From Lachnospiraceae bacterium (GTDB lineage: Bacteria > Bacillota > Clostridia > Lachnospirales > Lachnospiraceae), in assembly GCA_015057515.1 (NCBI GenBank), contig SVED01000007.1, positions 1 to 53,445 on the forward strand: a stretch of 53,445 nt of DNA. The letters are read 5' to 3'. Position 1 is the stretch's first letter. Each line of letters begins with the position of its first letter. The position numbers and the translations under genes were made by a program. Positions 18,257 through 26,793 of the stretch are shown here, in pieces. The notes under the pieces were generated by a model that searched no databases, had not been told where the DNA came from, and saw only the letters and a program-made list of their open reading frames with translations.

Positions 18257-19594
18257 CTACATACCTTCAATAAGTACATCAACATCGTTTCTACCAAACT
18301 CATATAAGAGTTTACGTATCTCATTGATAGTGTAATCATCAGCATGTATCTCAACTTTGTCAAAAAGCTTGTCCACGTAACCACACCATTTTTCATATAC
18401 CTTTACCAAATCCTGTGTACTTGGCTCTTTAAGCTTAGCCTGTGTAGTATAGTTACGATTACCTGAGGTAAGTATCTCCTTCATGGACACAGCTCTTGGC
18501 TCTATGCCGTAAGCAATGTATTTGATTTCTTCTGTTCTAACTAATGCACAGTCATACATTTCCATAATAAGTTCCTCAATACAATCCTTAGGAACATTAA
18601 AATGATGGTGGTACATCTCTGCTGTCTTGTAGGATGGTTTTTCTGCCACATCCATTTTGTTAAACCAATAAAAATCATCGGATGGTGAAACAAAACTCTT
18701 TCTCGGTTTATGACGACCACCTGCAGAATGACTTACCGACTCTTGATATGATGGATTAGTCATAGCTGCACCTAAAGCAACCGCCTCTTTAACCGACTGA
18801 TCAAGTGCTTCATCTATGACTTGATTTGAGTTATAAGAGTTGTCCGAAAATGCACTATCAGCAAAGGCACTGTCAACAAATGCGCTATCTTCCATAGGTG
18901 CCACTGGTTCTTCTGCAAAGGCACTGTCTTCTACTGCAGTTGCTGGTTCCTCAACAAAAGCACTGTCCTCTACTGTAGCTGCTGGCTCCTCAACAAAGGC
19001 ACTGTCCTCTACTATAGCTGCTGGTTCCTCAACAAAAGCACTGTCCTCTACTGTAGCTGCTGGTTCCTCAACAAAAGCACTGTCCTCTACTGTAGCTGCT
19101 GGCTCCTCAATAAAAGCACTATCCCCTACAGGCATCTCGTTTTTGTCTTCAGATTCTTCAGCATTTAAAATAGCATCAAAAGCGCTATCCATAGCCAAGT
19201 CAATAGTTATAGAATCCGGACCAACATCTACATCATCAAAAGCTGAATCTAAATTATCAATCTCCTCTTCCTCATCTAAAACATCAGCAAAGGCACTGTC
19301 TATTGGCGCTGACTTTGCAAAAGCACTGTCTGCTTCTGCAAAAATACTGTCTTCATCCTCAAGCGCATCCTCCATCTTTGATACGGCGCTATCTAATGTT
19401 GCAAAATCATCGTTAACAACCGCATCCTCATCCTTAAGGAATAAATCATACTCATATCCATCTTTTTCCTCATCAAAGTCATCCTCATCGTCCTTCTTTC
19501 TATTAACCACAAGCGTAATAGTTAGGACTATTAACAACAAAAGAAAAATAGCTATAAAAATACCATATATAATTGCAATTGTGCTTCCACTCAT
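18257..19594 (-). CDS. Membrane-anchored acidic protein with tandem DSAF repeats
   Basis: I do not recognise this 445-residue protein. It has one N-terminal membrane segment (about 6-31) followed by KKDDEDDFDEE, then an acidic low-complexity region (about 35-270) with 13 exact DSAF tetrapeptides. Six lie in perfect register as 13-residue units of the form DSAFVEEPAATVE (39-bp tandem DNA repeat, about 18890-19125), and three more are packed as DSAFVDSAFADSAF. A compact C-terminal region (about 315-445, from FYWFNKMDVAEKP to the end) is non-repetitive, rich in Trp/Tyr/His and probably folded. By charge rule the C-terminus is cytoplasmic. The design suggests a membrane tether with a multivalent linear-motif linker. 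Repeat number may vary between strains. Confidence 0.85.
   Translation of the reverse strand: MSGSTIAIIYGIFIAIFLLLLIVLTITLVVNRKKDDEDDFDEEKDGYEYDLFLKDEDAVVNDDFATLDSAVSKMEDALEDEDSIFAEADSAFAKSAPIDSAFADVLDEEEEIDNLDSAFDDVDVGPDSITIDLAMDSAFDAILNAEESEDKNEMPVGDSAFIEEPAATVEDSAFVEEPAATVEDSAFVEEPAAIVEDSAFVEEPAATVEDSAFVEEPATAVEDSAFAEEPVAPMEDSAFVDSAFADSAFSDNSYNSNQVIDEALDQSVKEAVALGAAMTNPSYQESVSHSAGGRHKPRKSFVSPSDDFYWFNKMDVAEKPSYKTAEMYHHHFNVPKDCIEELIMEMYDCALVRTEEIKYIAYGIEPRAVSMKEILTSGNRNYTTQAKLKEPSTQDLVKVYEKWCGYVDKLFDKVEIHADDYTINEIRKLLYEFGRNDVDVLIEGM
18880..19130 (-). repeat. 39-bp tandem repeats encoding DSAF units
   Basis: About six units of 39 bp, each encoding a 13-residue block starting DSAF. Adjacent units differ by only a few bases (for example tactgtagctgctggttcct versus tactatagctgctggttcct), so the array is recent or kept homogeneous by recombination. 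It could change length by slippage without shifting the frame. Confidence 0.9.
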
Positions 19595-19690
19595 AAATAT
19601 ACCCAGCCTTTGCTAAAATTATTATCAAAATGATGTTTAGACATCCAAATGTTAGTATACTAAAAATCCAAAGAATAATCAACTATTGTG

Positions 19691-19719
19691 TTGTAAATTC
19701 CTTTTTATTGGGTTATAAT
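19691..19719 (+). promoter_or_regulatory. gltX promoter
   Basis: TTGTAA (19691-19696), 17 bases, TATAAT (19714-19719), giving a leader of about 30 bases with AAAGGGAG before the ATG. No room for a T-box leader. Confidence 0.75.
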
Positions 19720-19756
19720 CTCAAAAGATAAAATTCGTACAAAAGGGAGTTGTATT

Positions 19757-21205
19757 ATGTCAAAAGTTAGAACTAGATTTGCCCCAAGTCCAACAGGAAG
19801 AATGCACGTTGGAAACTTAAGAACAGCATTATATGCATACCTCATCGCTAAGCATGAGGGTGGTGATTTCATTTTAAGAATCGAAGATACAGATCAAGTT
19901 AGAGAGGTTGAAGGTGCAGTAGATATTATTTATAGAACTTTAGCGAAAACTGGTCTTTTACACGACGAAGGTCCTGACAAAGACGGTGGCGTTGGTCCCT
20001 ATGTACAAAGCCTACGTCAAAGTCAGGGTATTTATTTAGAATATGCGAAAATGTTAGTAGAAAAAGGAGAAGCCTACTATTGTTTCTGTGACGAAGAGCG
20101 TCTTAACAGTCTTGTTACCGAACTAGAAGGAAAAACTATTTCTCGCTATGACAAGCATTGTCTCAACCTTTCAAAGGAAGAAGTAGAAGCAAATTTGGCA
20201 GCAGGAAAGCCTTATGTCATTAGACAAAACAACCCATTAGAAGGTACTACTACTTTTAATGATGAATTGTACGGTGATATTACAGTTCAAAATGAAGAGC
20301 TTGATGATATGATTCTCATTAAGTCAGATGGATTTCCAACTTACAATTTTGCAAACGTAGTTGATGACCATCTTATGAACATTACTCATGTCGTTCGTGG
20401 AAACGAGTACCTTTCTTCTTCTCCAAAATACAATCGTCTTTACGAAGCATTTGGATGGGAAGTTCCAACTTACATTCATTGTCCTCTCATAACTGACGAG
20501 ACTCACAAAAAGCTCAGTAAAAGAAGCGGACATTCTTCTTTTGAGGATTTACTAGAGCAAGGTTTCTTAACTGAGACTATTATTAACTTTGTTGCTCTTT
20601 TAGGATGGTGCCCAGATGATAATCAGGAGATTTTTTCACTCGAGGAGCTTATCAAGGTTTTCAATTATAAAAATATGTCAAAATCACCAGCTGTTCTTGA
20701 TATGACAAAACTCAAATGGATGAATAGCGAATACATTAAGGCTATGGATGATGAACTTTTCTATGAGATGGCTCTCCCTTATATCAACGAGGTTATCTCA
20801 AAGCCTATGGACACAAAGAAAATTGCTTCTATGATTAAATCAAGAATAGAAGTTTTCACAGACATTAAGGACCAGATTGATTTCTTTGAAGCTGTTCCTG
20901 AGTACTCTATTGATATGTACACTCACAAAAAAATGAAAACTAATGCAGAGAACTCCCTTACTCTTTTACAGGAAGCTTTACCAGTATTAGAAACTATGGA
21001 TTCCTTTGATAACGATTCTCTTTTCGAAGCACTCTCCGCTTTCGCCAGCGAGCACGAATACAAAACAGGTTTCGTAATGTGGCCTCTACGTACTGCTGTT
21101 TCTGGCAAGCAAGCCACTCCAGGTGGAGCCACTGAGCTTATGTCAGTTCTTGGCAAAGAAGAAACCTTAGCCCGCATCAAAGCAGCCATAGCAAAGTTAA
21201 GCTAA
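19757..21205 (+). CDS. gltX: Glutamyl-tRNA synthetase
   Basis: Charges tRNA-Glu (and often tRNA-Gln in organisms using the transamidation route). The 482-residue class I enzyme begins [20 protein letters not shown], with the HIGH box as HVGN, has the FRYD-like [18 protein letters not shown] segment and the KMSKS loop as [10 protein letters not shown] near 252. A helical anticodon-binding C-terminus follows. The start has a good AAAGGGAG site. The stop codon (21203-21205) falls inside the left terminus of a 779-bp palindromic element that also provides a terminator hairpin. Confidence 0.97.
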   Translation: MSKVRTRFAPSPTGRMHVGNLRTALYAYLIAKHEGGDFILRIEDTDQVREVEGAVDIIYRTLAKTGLLHDEGPDKDGGVGPYVQSLRQSQGIYLEYAKMLVEKGEAYYCFCDEERLNSLVTELEGKTISRYDKHCLNLSKEEVEANLAAGKPYVIRQNNPLEGTTTFNDELYGDITVQNEELDDMILIKSDGFPTYNFANVVDDHLMNITHVVRGNEYLSSSPKYNRLYEAFGWEVPTYIHCPLITDETHKKLSKRSGHSSFEDLLEQGFLTETIINFVALLGWCPDDNQEIFSLEELIKVFNYKNMSKSPAVLDMTKLKWMNSEYIKAMDDELFYEMALPYINEVISKPMDTKKIASMIKSRIEVFTDIKDQIDFFEAVPEYSIDMYTHKKMKTNAENSLTLLQEALPVLETMDSFDNDSLFEALSAFASEHEYKTGFVMWPLRTAVSGKQATPGGATELMSVLGKEETLARIKAAIAKLS

Positions 21206-21311
21206 GCCATACCTGTTACCTACGCCCCTGCCAAAGCTTCAGAGTTTGACATAGGCACAGGCATAGGAAGTAAACCTGGCTCGATTTAGGTGTCACAAAC
21301 TAAAAAATCCC

Positions 21312-21352
21312 AAAAGAACATACCACTAAGTATTGCTGGTATGTTCTTTTTT
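21312..21352 (+). terminator. gltX terminator in the left palindrome arm
   Basis: AAAAGAACATACCA (21312-21325) pairs perfectly with TGGTATGTTCTTTT (21337-21350) around an 11-base loop, followed by more T. A strong intrinsic terminator on the plus strand, about 110 bp after the gltX stop. Confidence 0.85.
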
Positions 21353-21825
21353 ATATGTTTTATTTTTGACTACGTAGTATTCTACAACATATGTCAAATA
21401 ATTTCTTTGCAACTTTACGGATTTAAGTAATCCTACGGTTCGCGCTTTCGATGTTTGATTGGCGTGCCACTTCCAAAACTCACGTGCCGCAAGAACTTGC
21501 TGGGTGGATTTTTTTGACAACTAGCTTGTACCAAATATCAAGTTTTTATCAATTGCGATGAAGGCACCGCGGGAGCGATGTCTGAGGTACGAGTTCGCGA
21601 GAGCGGTGCCCTATCAAACATCGCAATTGTAAAAACTTAGATATTTGCGCAAGCGTAAAGTTGCAAAAAAATCCACCCAGCAAGTTCTTGCGGCACGCTC
21701 AGACAGTTGTACGTGGCACGCTTTATCGAAAGCGTCTGCACCTAGGATTACTAAAAACCCTAGTTGTCTGCAGAAATTATTTGACACATATTGCAGAATA
21801 CTACTTAATCTAAACAAGCATTAAA

Positions 21826-21866
21826 TATAAAAAGAACACACCAGCAATACTTAGTGGTATGTTCTT
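21826..21866 (-). terminator. HD-gene terminator in the right palindrome arm
   Basis: AAGAACACACCA (21832-21843) pairs with TGGTATGTTCTT (21855-21866), one mismatch. On the minus strand the stem is followed by TTTTTATATT. It is the mirror copy of the left-arm hairpin. Confidence 0.8.
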
Positions 21867-21976
21867 ATAAAATATTCTTAACTTGGTGACACCTAAATCG
21901 AGCCAGGTTTACCTCCTATGTCTGTGTCCATATCAAACTCTGAAGCTTTGGCAGGGACATAGGTAACAGGTATGGC

Positions 21977-22564
21977 TTAGTTTAACTCATCCAGAGTTTT
22001 TGAGTAGGCTGGGAGGAAATCCTTTACAAAATCAAAGACTTCCGGAAGCTCCTTTGATAAATCTCTTAAGGTGTTTTCTGTAGCCTCCTTGGCTTTCACA
22101 AACTCTCTGTTACCAGTTTTTTCCTCCTCCATGCACTTAATCATAGCAGAAAGCTTATCTGCTGCTTTGACAAGTTTCCATTCGTAAGAATAGGCATCTG
22201 TTTTGAAAAAGATATTCTGATAGGCAGCCCGTAGGTCTTCAGGAAGCTGGTTTAATAAACTTTGATTAGCTTCGTCCTCCAATGACTTAAAAGCTTCCTT
22301 TATAGATTTGTTGTAATATTTTACCGGTGTCGGCATATCACCAGTTATAATCTCTGATGCATCGTGATAAATACCTATCATAGCCGCCATATTAGCATCT
22401 AGGGTTTTGCCATATCTGGTGTTACCTATAACGCAAAGTGCATGAGCAATCATGGAAACATCTAAAGCATGCTCCGACAAATTCTCAGGTCGCGTATTTC
22501 TCATAAGAGCCCATCTCTCAATATATTTCATTCTGGCTATGGTTGCATAAAAATTGTAACCCAT
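21977..22564 (-). CDS. HD-domain 5'-deoxynucleotidase (YfbR-like)
   Basis: A 195-residue HD-superfamily phosphohydrolase. The opening (FYATIARMKYIERWALMRNT, then ENLSEHALDVSMIAHAL) closely follows E. coli YfbR, a dNMP 5'-nucleotidase. Metal ligands are visible: the His of SEHAL, the HD pair in GIYHDASEIITGDMPTP and a later Asp in VKAADKLSAMIKCMEE. It probably trims deoxyribonucleoside monophosphates. The start has GGAGG 7 bases upstream, overlapping the end of ftsH (2-bp gap), so it is cotranscribed with ftsH. Its stop codon lies in the right terminus of the palindromic element. Confidence 0.9.
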   Translation of the reverse strand: MGYNFYATIARMKYIERWALMRNTRPENLSEHALDVSMIAHALCVIGNTRYGKTLDANMAAMIGIYHDASEIITGDMPTPVKYYNKSIKEAFKSLEDEANQSLLNQLPEDLRAAYQNIFFKTDAYSYEWKLVKAADKLSAMIKCMEEEKTGNREFVKAKEATENTLRDLSKELPEVFDFVKDFLPAYSKTLDELN

Positions 22565-22566
22565 AA

Positions 22567-24471
22567 TTATTCCTCCACTGATGCATACTCTAACTTAGTA
22601 TGCTGGTACTCTTCATAAAGCTCCATAAACTCTTTTCCCTCAAGGTTCTCTTTTTCATAAAGCACCTTAGCAATAGCATCCAGGGTTTCTATGTTATTCT
22701 TCAAAAGCATATATGCCTTTTCGTAGGCATTTTTAATCATATCCTTAACTTCCATATCTACCTGAGTTTCTGTCTCAGCAGAACAATTTAGTACCCTTCT
22801 TCTATCCAGATACTCCCCTGTCACACCTTCTAACTGAACCATTCCAAACTTTTCTGACATACCATACATAGTAATCATTGTTCTTGCAATATTGGTAGCC
22901 TTTTCTATATCGTTAGATGCACCTGTGGTAACAGAATCAAATTTAAGTTCTTCTGCAGCTCTTCCAGCTAAACATATTACAATCTGTTCTTCCAGTTCTT
23001 TTTTGGTTTCCAGATTCTTCTCGTCCTCTGGCACCTGCCATACATAGCCTAAAGCACCTGTAGTTCGTGGAACGATAGTAATTCTTTGTATAGGTAAAGT
23101 GTTTTTTTGAAGAGCTGACACTAGTGCATGACCAGTCTCGTGGTAAGCAACAATTTCTTTTTCCTTAGGGCTTAAAAGCTTTTCCTTTTTCTCTTTACCT
23201 GCAAAAACTATTTCTACAGAAGCAATAATATCCTTTTGAGAAACCAAGCTTCTTCCATCTCTTACTGCCATAAGGGCCGCCTCATTAATTATACTGGCAA
23301 GGTCTGCTCCTGACGCTCCCGAAGTAGCACGAGAAATTTCATCAAAATCTACACTTTCATCCATCTTCACCTTTGCAGAGTGTACTTTCAAAGTGTCTAT
23401 TCTTCCCTGCATATCAGGTTTGGAAACAATGACTCTTCTGTCAAATCTGCCCGGTCTTAAAAGTGCCTTATCTAAAACCTCTGGTCTATTTGTAGCTGCC
23501 AGAACCACTATACCCTTTGAAGTATCAAAACCATCCATCTCAGAAAGAAGCTGATTAAGAGTCTGTTCTCTCTCCGAATCTCCTCCTGCATGTCTGGTAT
23601 CTCTACTCCTACCAATAGCATCAATCTCATCGATAAAGATAATACAAGGTGCTTTTTCATTTGCTTCTTTAAACAAATGCCTGACTCTTGACGCACCGAC
23701 ACCTACATACATTTCCACAAACTCTGAGCCTGAAAGTGAAAAAAATGGAACCTTTGCTTCTCCAGCAACAGCTTTTGCAAGAAGTGTTTTTCCAGTACCT
23801 GGAGGACCCACAAGCAAGGCTCCTCTTGGAAGCTTAGCTCCTATCTCCAAATACTTTTCAGGTTTCTCCAAAAAATCCACCATTTCAGACAGAGACTCCT
23901 TTGCCTCCTCCTGGCCTGCTACGTCATCAAATGTTACTCCTGTTTCATTTTCAACATAAAGCTTCGCCCTGGATTTTCCAATTCCCATGAAGCCTCCTCC
24001 CTTTGATGTACTTCTCATCAAAAGCACCATGAGGATGTAAAAAGCACCAATCATAAGTACATAGCCTAATATCTCATAGAGTATTACACTTGCACCCTGA
24101 TCAACCGTTTCAAACTCTACCCCTGCAACATTGAGTCTGTCAACTAAAGCATAATCATCAGTTTTTACTACTGAATATACTGTTTCGTATGCTGCGTTCT
24201 CGTCCTTTTCAATTAGCGTAAATTCTATTTTACTGTTATATATTTCAACCTTATCAACCTTGCCTTCTTCAAGCATAGTTATAAACTCATCATAGGTTAT
24301 TTTCTCTAGACCAGCTTCTTTAAAGCTCTTGTAACCCCGCCAAAATATAAGTGTCAAAAAAATAGATAGTATCAGTATAATTGTTGTGGCAGAAGGTTTC
24401 TTTTTCCCATTATTATTTTTGTTATTTTGTTCTGGATTATTTTTTTGATTATTGTCTTTTTTATTGTCCAT
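22567..24471 (-). CDS. ftsH: ATP-dependent zinc metalloprotease FtsH
   Basis: Membrane-bound AAA+ protease for quality control of membrane and regulatory proteins. The 634-residue protein has an Asn/Lys-rich N-terminus, membrane segment 1 (about 27-45), an extracytoplasmic FtsH_ext domain, membrane segment 2 (about 130-150), the AAA domain with Walker A GPPGTGKT near 222, Walker B FIDEIDAIG, the second-region-of-homology Arg residues (ATNRPEVLDKALLRPGRFDRR) and the M41 protease domain with HETGH near 440. The start at 24471 (MDNKKDN) has GGAGAG just upstream; a longer frame adds 7 codons. It follows glyA behind a long hairpin. Confidence 0.96.
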   Translation of the reverse strand: MDNKKDNNQKNNPEQNNKNNNGKKKPSATTIILILSIFLTLIFWRGYKSFKEAGLEKITYDEFITMLEEGKVDKVEIYNSKIEFTLIEKDENAAYETVYSVVKTDDYALVDRLNVAGVEFETVDQGASVILYEILGYVLMIGAFYILMVLLMRSTSKGGGFMGIGKSRAKLYVENETGVTFDDVAGQEEAKESLSEMVDFLEKPEKYLEIGAKLPRGALLVGPPGTGKTLLAKAVAGEAKVPFFSLSGSEFVEMYVGVGASRVRHLFKEANEKAPCIIFIDEIDAIGRSRDTRHAGGDSEREQTLNQLLSEMDGFDTSKGIVVLAATNRPEVLDKALLRPGRFDRRVIVSKPDMQGRIDTLKVHSAKVKMDESVDFDEISRATSGASGADLASIINEAALMAVRDGRSLVSQKDIIASVEIVFAGKEKKEKLLSPKEKEIVAYHETGHALVSALQKNTLPIQRITIVPRTTGALGYVWQVPEDEKNLETKKELEEQIVICLAGRAAEELKFDSVTTGASNDIEKATNIARTMITMYGMSEKFGMVQLEGVTGEYLDRRRVLNCSAETETQVDMEVKDMIKNAYEKAYMLLKNNIETLDAIAKVLYEKENLEGKEFMELYEEYQHTKLEYASVEE

Positions 24472-24518
24472 ACTCTCTCCGAGGATTTTCATCCTTCTTT
24501 GCTAAATATTATTAAATA

Positions 24519-24582
24519 AGCTGTTGTAAGATTATATTAAGTATCCCACAAACTGTACTTAATATGTAATCTCACAACAGCT
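24519..24582 (-). terminator. Long hairpin between glyA and ftsH
   Basis: Arms 24519-24543 and 24556-24582 pair over about 25 bp with one mismatch and a 2-base bulge, around a 12-base loop, 13 bp after the glyA stop. The following minus-strand sequence (TTATTTAATAATATT) is a weak U-tract, so it may be a partial terminator that lets glyA transcripts read into ftsH. No clear ftsH promoter was found in the gap. Confidence 0.6.
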
Positions 24583-24594
24583 CCATTATATATC

Positions 24595-25830
24595 CTACTT
24601 GTATAAAGGATATTTATCTGTAATGCTCTTTACAAGAGCTGTAGCCTTGTCGTTGTCCTTATCAATAACAGCTGCCTTGATAGCATCTGCAATTGTTACC
24701 ATATCCTCTTCTTTAGCACCCCTAGTTGTTATAGCTGGAGTACCAAGTCTGATACCACTTGTTACAAATGGTGACTTTGGATCGTTTGGTACTGTGTTTT
24801 TGTTACATGTAATATGTACAGAATCAAGAAGCTTCTCTACTTCCTTACCTGTGAGATCAAGATTCTGTAAATCTACAAGCATAAGGTGGTTATCTGTACC
24901 CCCTGACACAATCTTGAAACCTCTCTCCATAAGTGCATTTGCAAGAGCTGTTGCATTCTTAACAACCTGTGCCTGATATGCCTTGTATTCATCAGAAAGA
25001 GCTTCTTTAAAACAAACAGCCTTTGCAGCGATAACGTGCATAAGTGGACCACCCTGAATACCTGGGAATACTGCCTTATTGAAATTGTATTTCTCATTGA
25101 CCTCGTTGCTTGAAAGAATCATACCACCACGTGGTCCTCTTAAAGTCTTATGAGTTGTAGTTGTAGTAACGTGAGCATATGGTATTGGGCTCTCATGCTG
25201 TCCTGCAGCAACAAGTCCTGCGATATGTGCCATATCTACCATAAGAACTGCGCCAACCTCATCTGCAATTTCTCTAAATCTCTTGAAATCTATAGCTCTT
25301 GCATATGCTGAAGCACCAGCTACGATAAGCTTTGGCTGACACTCCTTAGCTATTCTAAGAACTTCATCATAATCGATAAATCCATCATCGTTAACACCAT
25401 AAGGTACAACGTTGAAATATTTTCCTGATAAATTTACAGGTGAACCGTGAGTAAGATGACCACCGTGAGCAAGGTTCATACCCATAAAAGTATCTCCTGG
25501 TTCCATGATAGCAAAGAAAGCTGCCATATTAGCCTGTGCGCCTGAGTGTGGCTGTACATTTACATACTCACAACCGAAAAGTTCTTTTGCTCTTTCTCTT
25601 GCAAGATCCTCAACAACATCTACATGCTCGCAACCACCGTAGTATCTCTTGCCAGGATAACCCTCTGCATATTTATTGGTAAGCGGACTTCCCATCGCTG
25701 CCATAACAGCCTTTGAAACAATATTCTCAGATGCGATAAGCTCAATGTTATCATTCTGTCTGTTAATCTCGTCTGTCATAGCTGCTGCAACTTCAGGATC
25801 AAATCCAAAAACTTCGTTAAAATCGTACAT
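24595..25830 (-). CDS. glyA: Serine hydroxymethyltransferase
   Basis: PLP enzyme interconverting serine and glycine with tetrahydrofolate, the main source of one-carbon units. The 411-residue protein contains [12 protein letters not shown] near 30, [14 protein letters not shown] near 58, the PLP-lysine motif [16 protein letters not shown] (Lys about 228) and the C-terminal [14 protein letters not shown]. The start has GGAGGTA about 10 bases upstream. Single-gene leader with its own consensus promoter and a small hairpin; no riboswitch of a known class was recognised. Confidence 0.97.
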   Translation of the reverse strand: MYDFNEVFGFDPEVAAAMTDEINRQNDNIELIASENIVSKAVMAAMGSPLTNKYAEGYPGKRYYGGCEHVDVVEDLARERAKELFGCEYVNVQPHSGAQANMAAFFAIMEPGDTFMGMNLAHGGHLTHGSPVNLSGKYFNVVPYGVNDDGFIDYDEVLRIAKECQPKLIVAGASAYARAIDFKRFREIADEVGAVLMVDMAHIAGLVAAGQHESPIPYAHVTTTTTHKTLRGPRGGMILSSNEVNEKYNFNKAVFPGIQGGPLMHVIAAKAVCFKEALSDEYKAYQAQVVKNATALANALMERGFKIVSGGTDNHLMLVDLQNLDLTGKEVEKLLDSVHITCNKNTVPNDPKSPFVTSGIRLGTPAITTRGAKEEDMVTIADAIKAAVIDKDNDKATALVKSITDKYPLYK

Positions 25831-25893
25831 CCTATACGTACCTCCATTTTGTATTTTCTGGTTGGGTTTTTGTGCCCAACAATAGCTTTTAAC

Positions 25894-25922
25894 ATTATCT
25901 CATATCCAATTTTTAGTGTCAA
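25894..25922 (-). promoter_or_regulatory. glyA promoter
   Basis: On the minus strand TTGACA (25917-25922), 17 bases, GATAAT (25894-25899). The leader carries a GTTGGGCACAAAAACCCAAC hairpin (about 25861-25880), possibly regulatory. Confidence 0.8.
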
Positions 25923-25956
25923 CTATGCTTTAATAATAATTAGACCTTGTAAAATA

Positions 25957-26793
25957 TTATTTTCTTCTATTCAGAAAGTAGTTAATCTGTGCGCCAAACA
26001 ATACTATTTGCACACAGAAATATAGCCATATTATAACTACAATAACAGATGTCAGACCTCCATACATATATGACATATTAGAAATGTATTTTATATAAAA
26101 AGAAAATAATTTTGTCATAACAATAAGTGATATGGCAGCCACAGCCGCACCATATATTTCTTCTCGAAATCTTCCTTTTCTTGCAGGCAGCCTATAGTAT
26201 ATTAGCCAAATAAGCAAGAATAAAATAATAAACATTATTAAGGTTCTAAAGCTTAGTACTATTATGGTGGCATTTATTAGAATTCTGCTTTGGTTAATAA
26301 TCGATTCAAATATCTGATTTGCAAAAATGTCCACAATCATTGCAACTACACACAACACCAAGAGCACAAACATATATACAAGGCTCATAAGTCTTGTAAA
26401 AATGAAGCCCTTTTTTCTTTCAACCATATATATTCTATCAAGACCATATGTTAATGCCTGTACACTTTTTGCCGATGACCACAGCGCCAAAAAAACAGTA
26501 GCTATTGTAAAATATCTGCTGCTTGAATTAACTATGTCATCAACGATATAGTACACATACTTATGCATACTTTGTGGAACCACATCTAATGCTACTCTAA
26601 GAATATTATTCCACAAGTTAGGTACATTTGAAGATATTATAAATAGTAAGATTAGAATTGGAACAAAGGATAATATAATAAAAAAGGTAGTCTGTGCCGC
26701 ATATGCGGACAGACTATCCTCCTTAGATTTAATCATAAATGATTTTATGGCACCAAATATTTTCTTCATAGCAGATGATAATTTATTGTTCAT
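25957..26793 (-). CDS. YihY/BrkB-family inner membrane protein
   Basis: Polytopic membrane protein (about 278 residues from ATG 26793) with roughly six membrane segments and the family pattern: SAYAAQTTFFIILSFVPILILL near the start, SSRYFTIATVFLALWSSAKSVQAL, the ...YYRLPARKGRFREE loop and YMYGGLTSVIVVIIWLY near the end. The family was once called ribonuclease BN, but that activity is not supported; transport is suspected. The start is uncertain: ATG 26793 overlaps the spoIID stop in another frame with GAGGAG almost abutting it, while an in-frame ATG at 26841 would overlap spoIID further. Translational coupling to the SpoIID-like gene is likely. Confidence 0.85.
   Translation of the reverse strand: MNNKLSSAMKKIFGAIKSFMIKSKEDSLSAYAAQTTFFIILSFVPILILLFIISSNVPNLWNNILRVALDVVPQSMHKYVYYIVDDIVNSSSRYFTIATVFLALWSSAKSVQALTYGLDRIYMVERKKGFIFTRLMSLVYMFVLLVLCVVAMIVDIFANQIFESIINQSRILINATIIVLSFRTLIMFIILFLLIWLIYYRLPARKGRFREEIYGAAVAAISLIVMTKLFSFYIKYISNMSYMYGGLTSVIVVIIWLYFCVQIVLFGAQINYFLNRRK

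Larger units (their letters stand above)
21202..21980. repeat. 779-bp imperfect palindromic (foldback) element
   Basis: The two halves are near mirror images about a centre near 21590. Paired arms: 21202-21296 with 21886-21980 (about 90% identity over 95 bp); hairpin blocks 21312-21350 with 21832-21866; 21375-21407 with 21772-21803; 21427-21436 with 21743-21752; 21443-21452 with 21725-21734; 21483-21516 with 21664-21697 (34 of 34 matching); GGCACCGC 21563-21570 with GCGGTGCC 21603-21610. The unpaired centre is about 32 bases. No convincing protein is encoded; two short frames on the minus strand (64 and 67 codons) lie in the two arms and follow from the symmetry. The ends coincide with the stop codons of gltX and the HD gene. 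Foldback or MITE-like origin is inference. Confidence 0.92.

Noticed and set aside
18880-19130. CRISPR-like regular repeats
   Set aside because: The 39-bp units are contiguous, in frame and without unique spacers; they encode protein repeats.
18840-19616. 258-codon Ser/Thr/Ala-rich frame on the plus strand (repeated SSTKALSST)
   Set aside because: Exact antisense of the DSAF-repeat gene; its repeats are the complement of the 39-bp units, and it has no ribosome site or independent features.
21326-21817. Two short minus-strand frames (64 and 67 codons) in the palindrome arms
   Set aside because: They arise from the inverted-repeat DNA; no ribosome sites and no recognisable domain. Kept only as part of the repeat.
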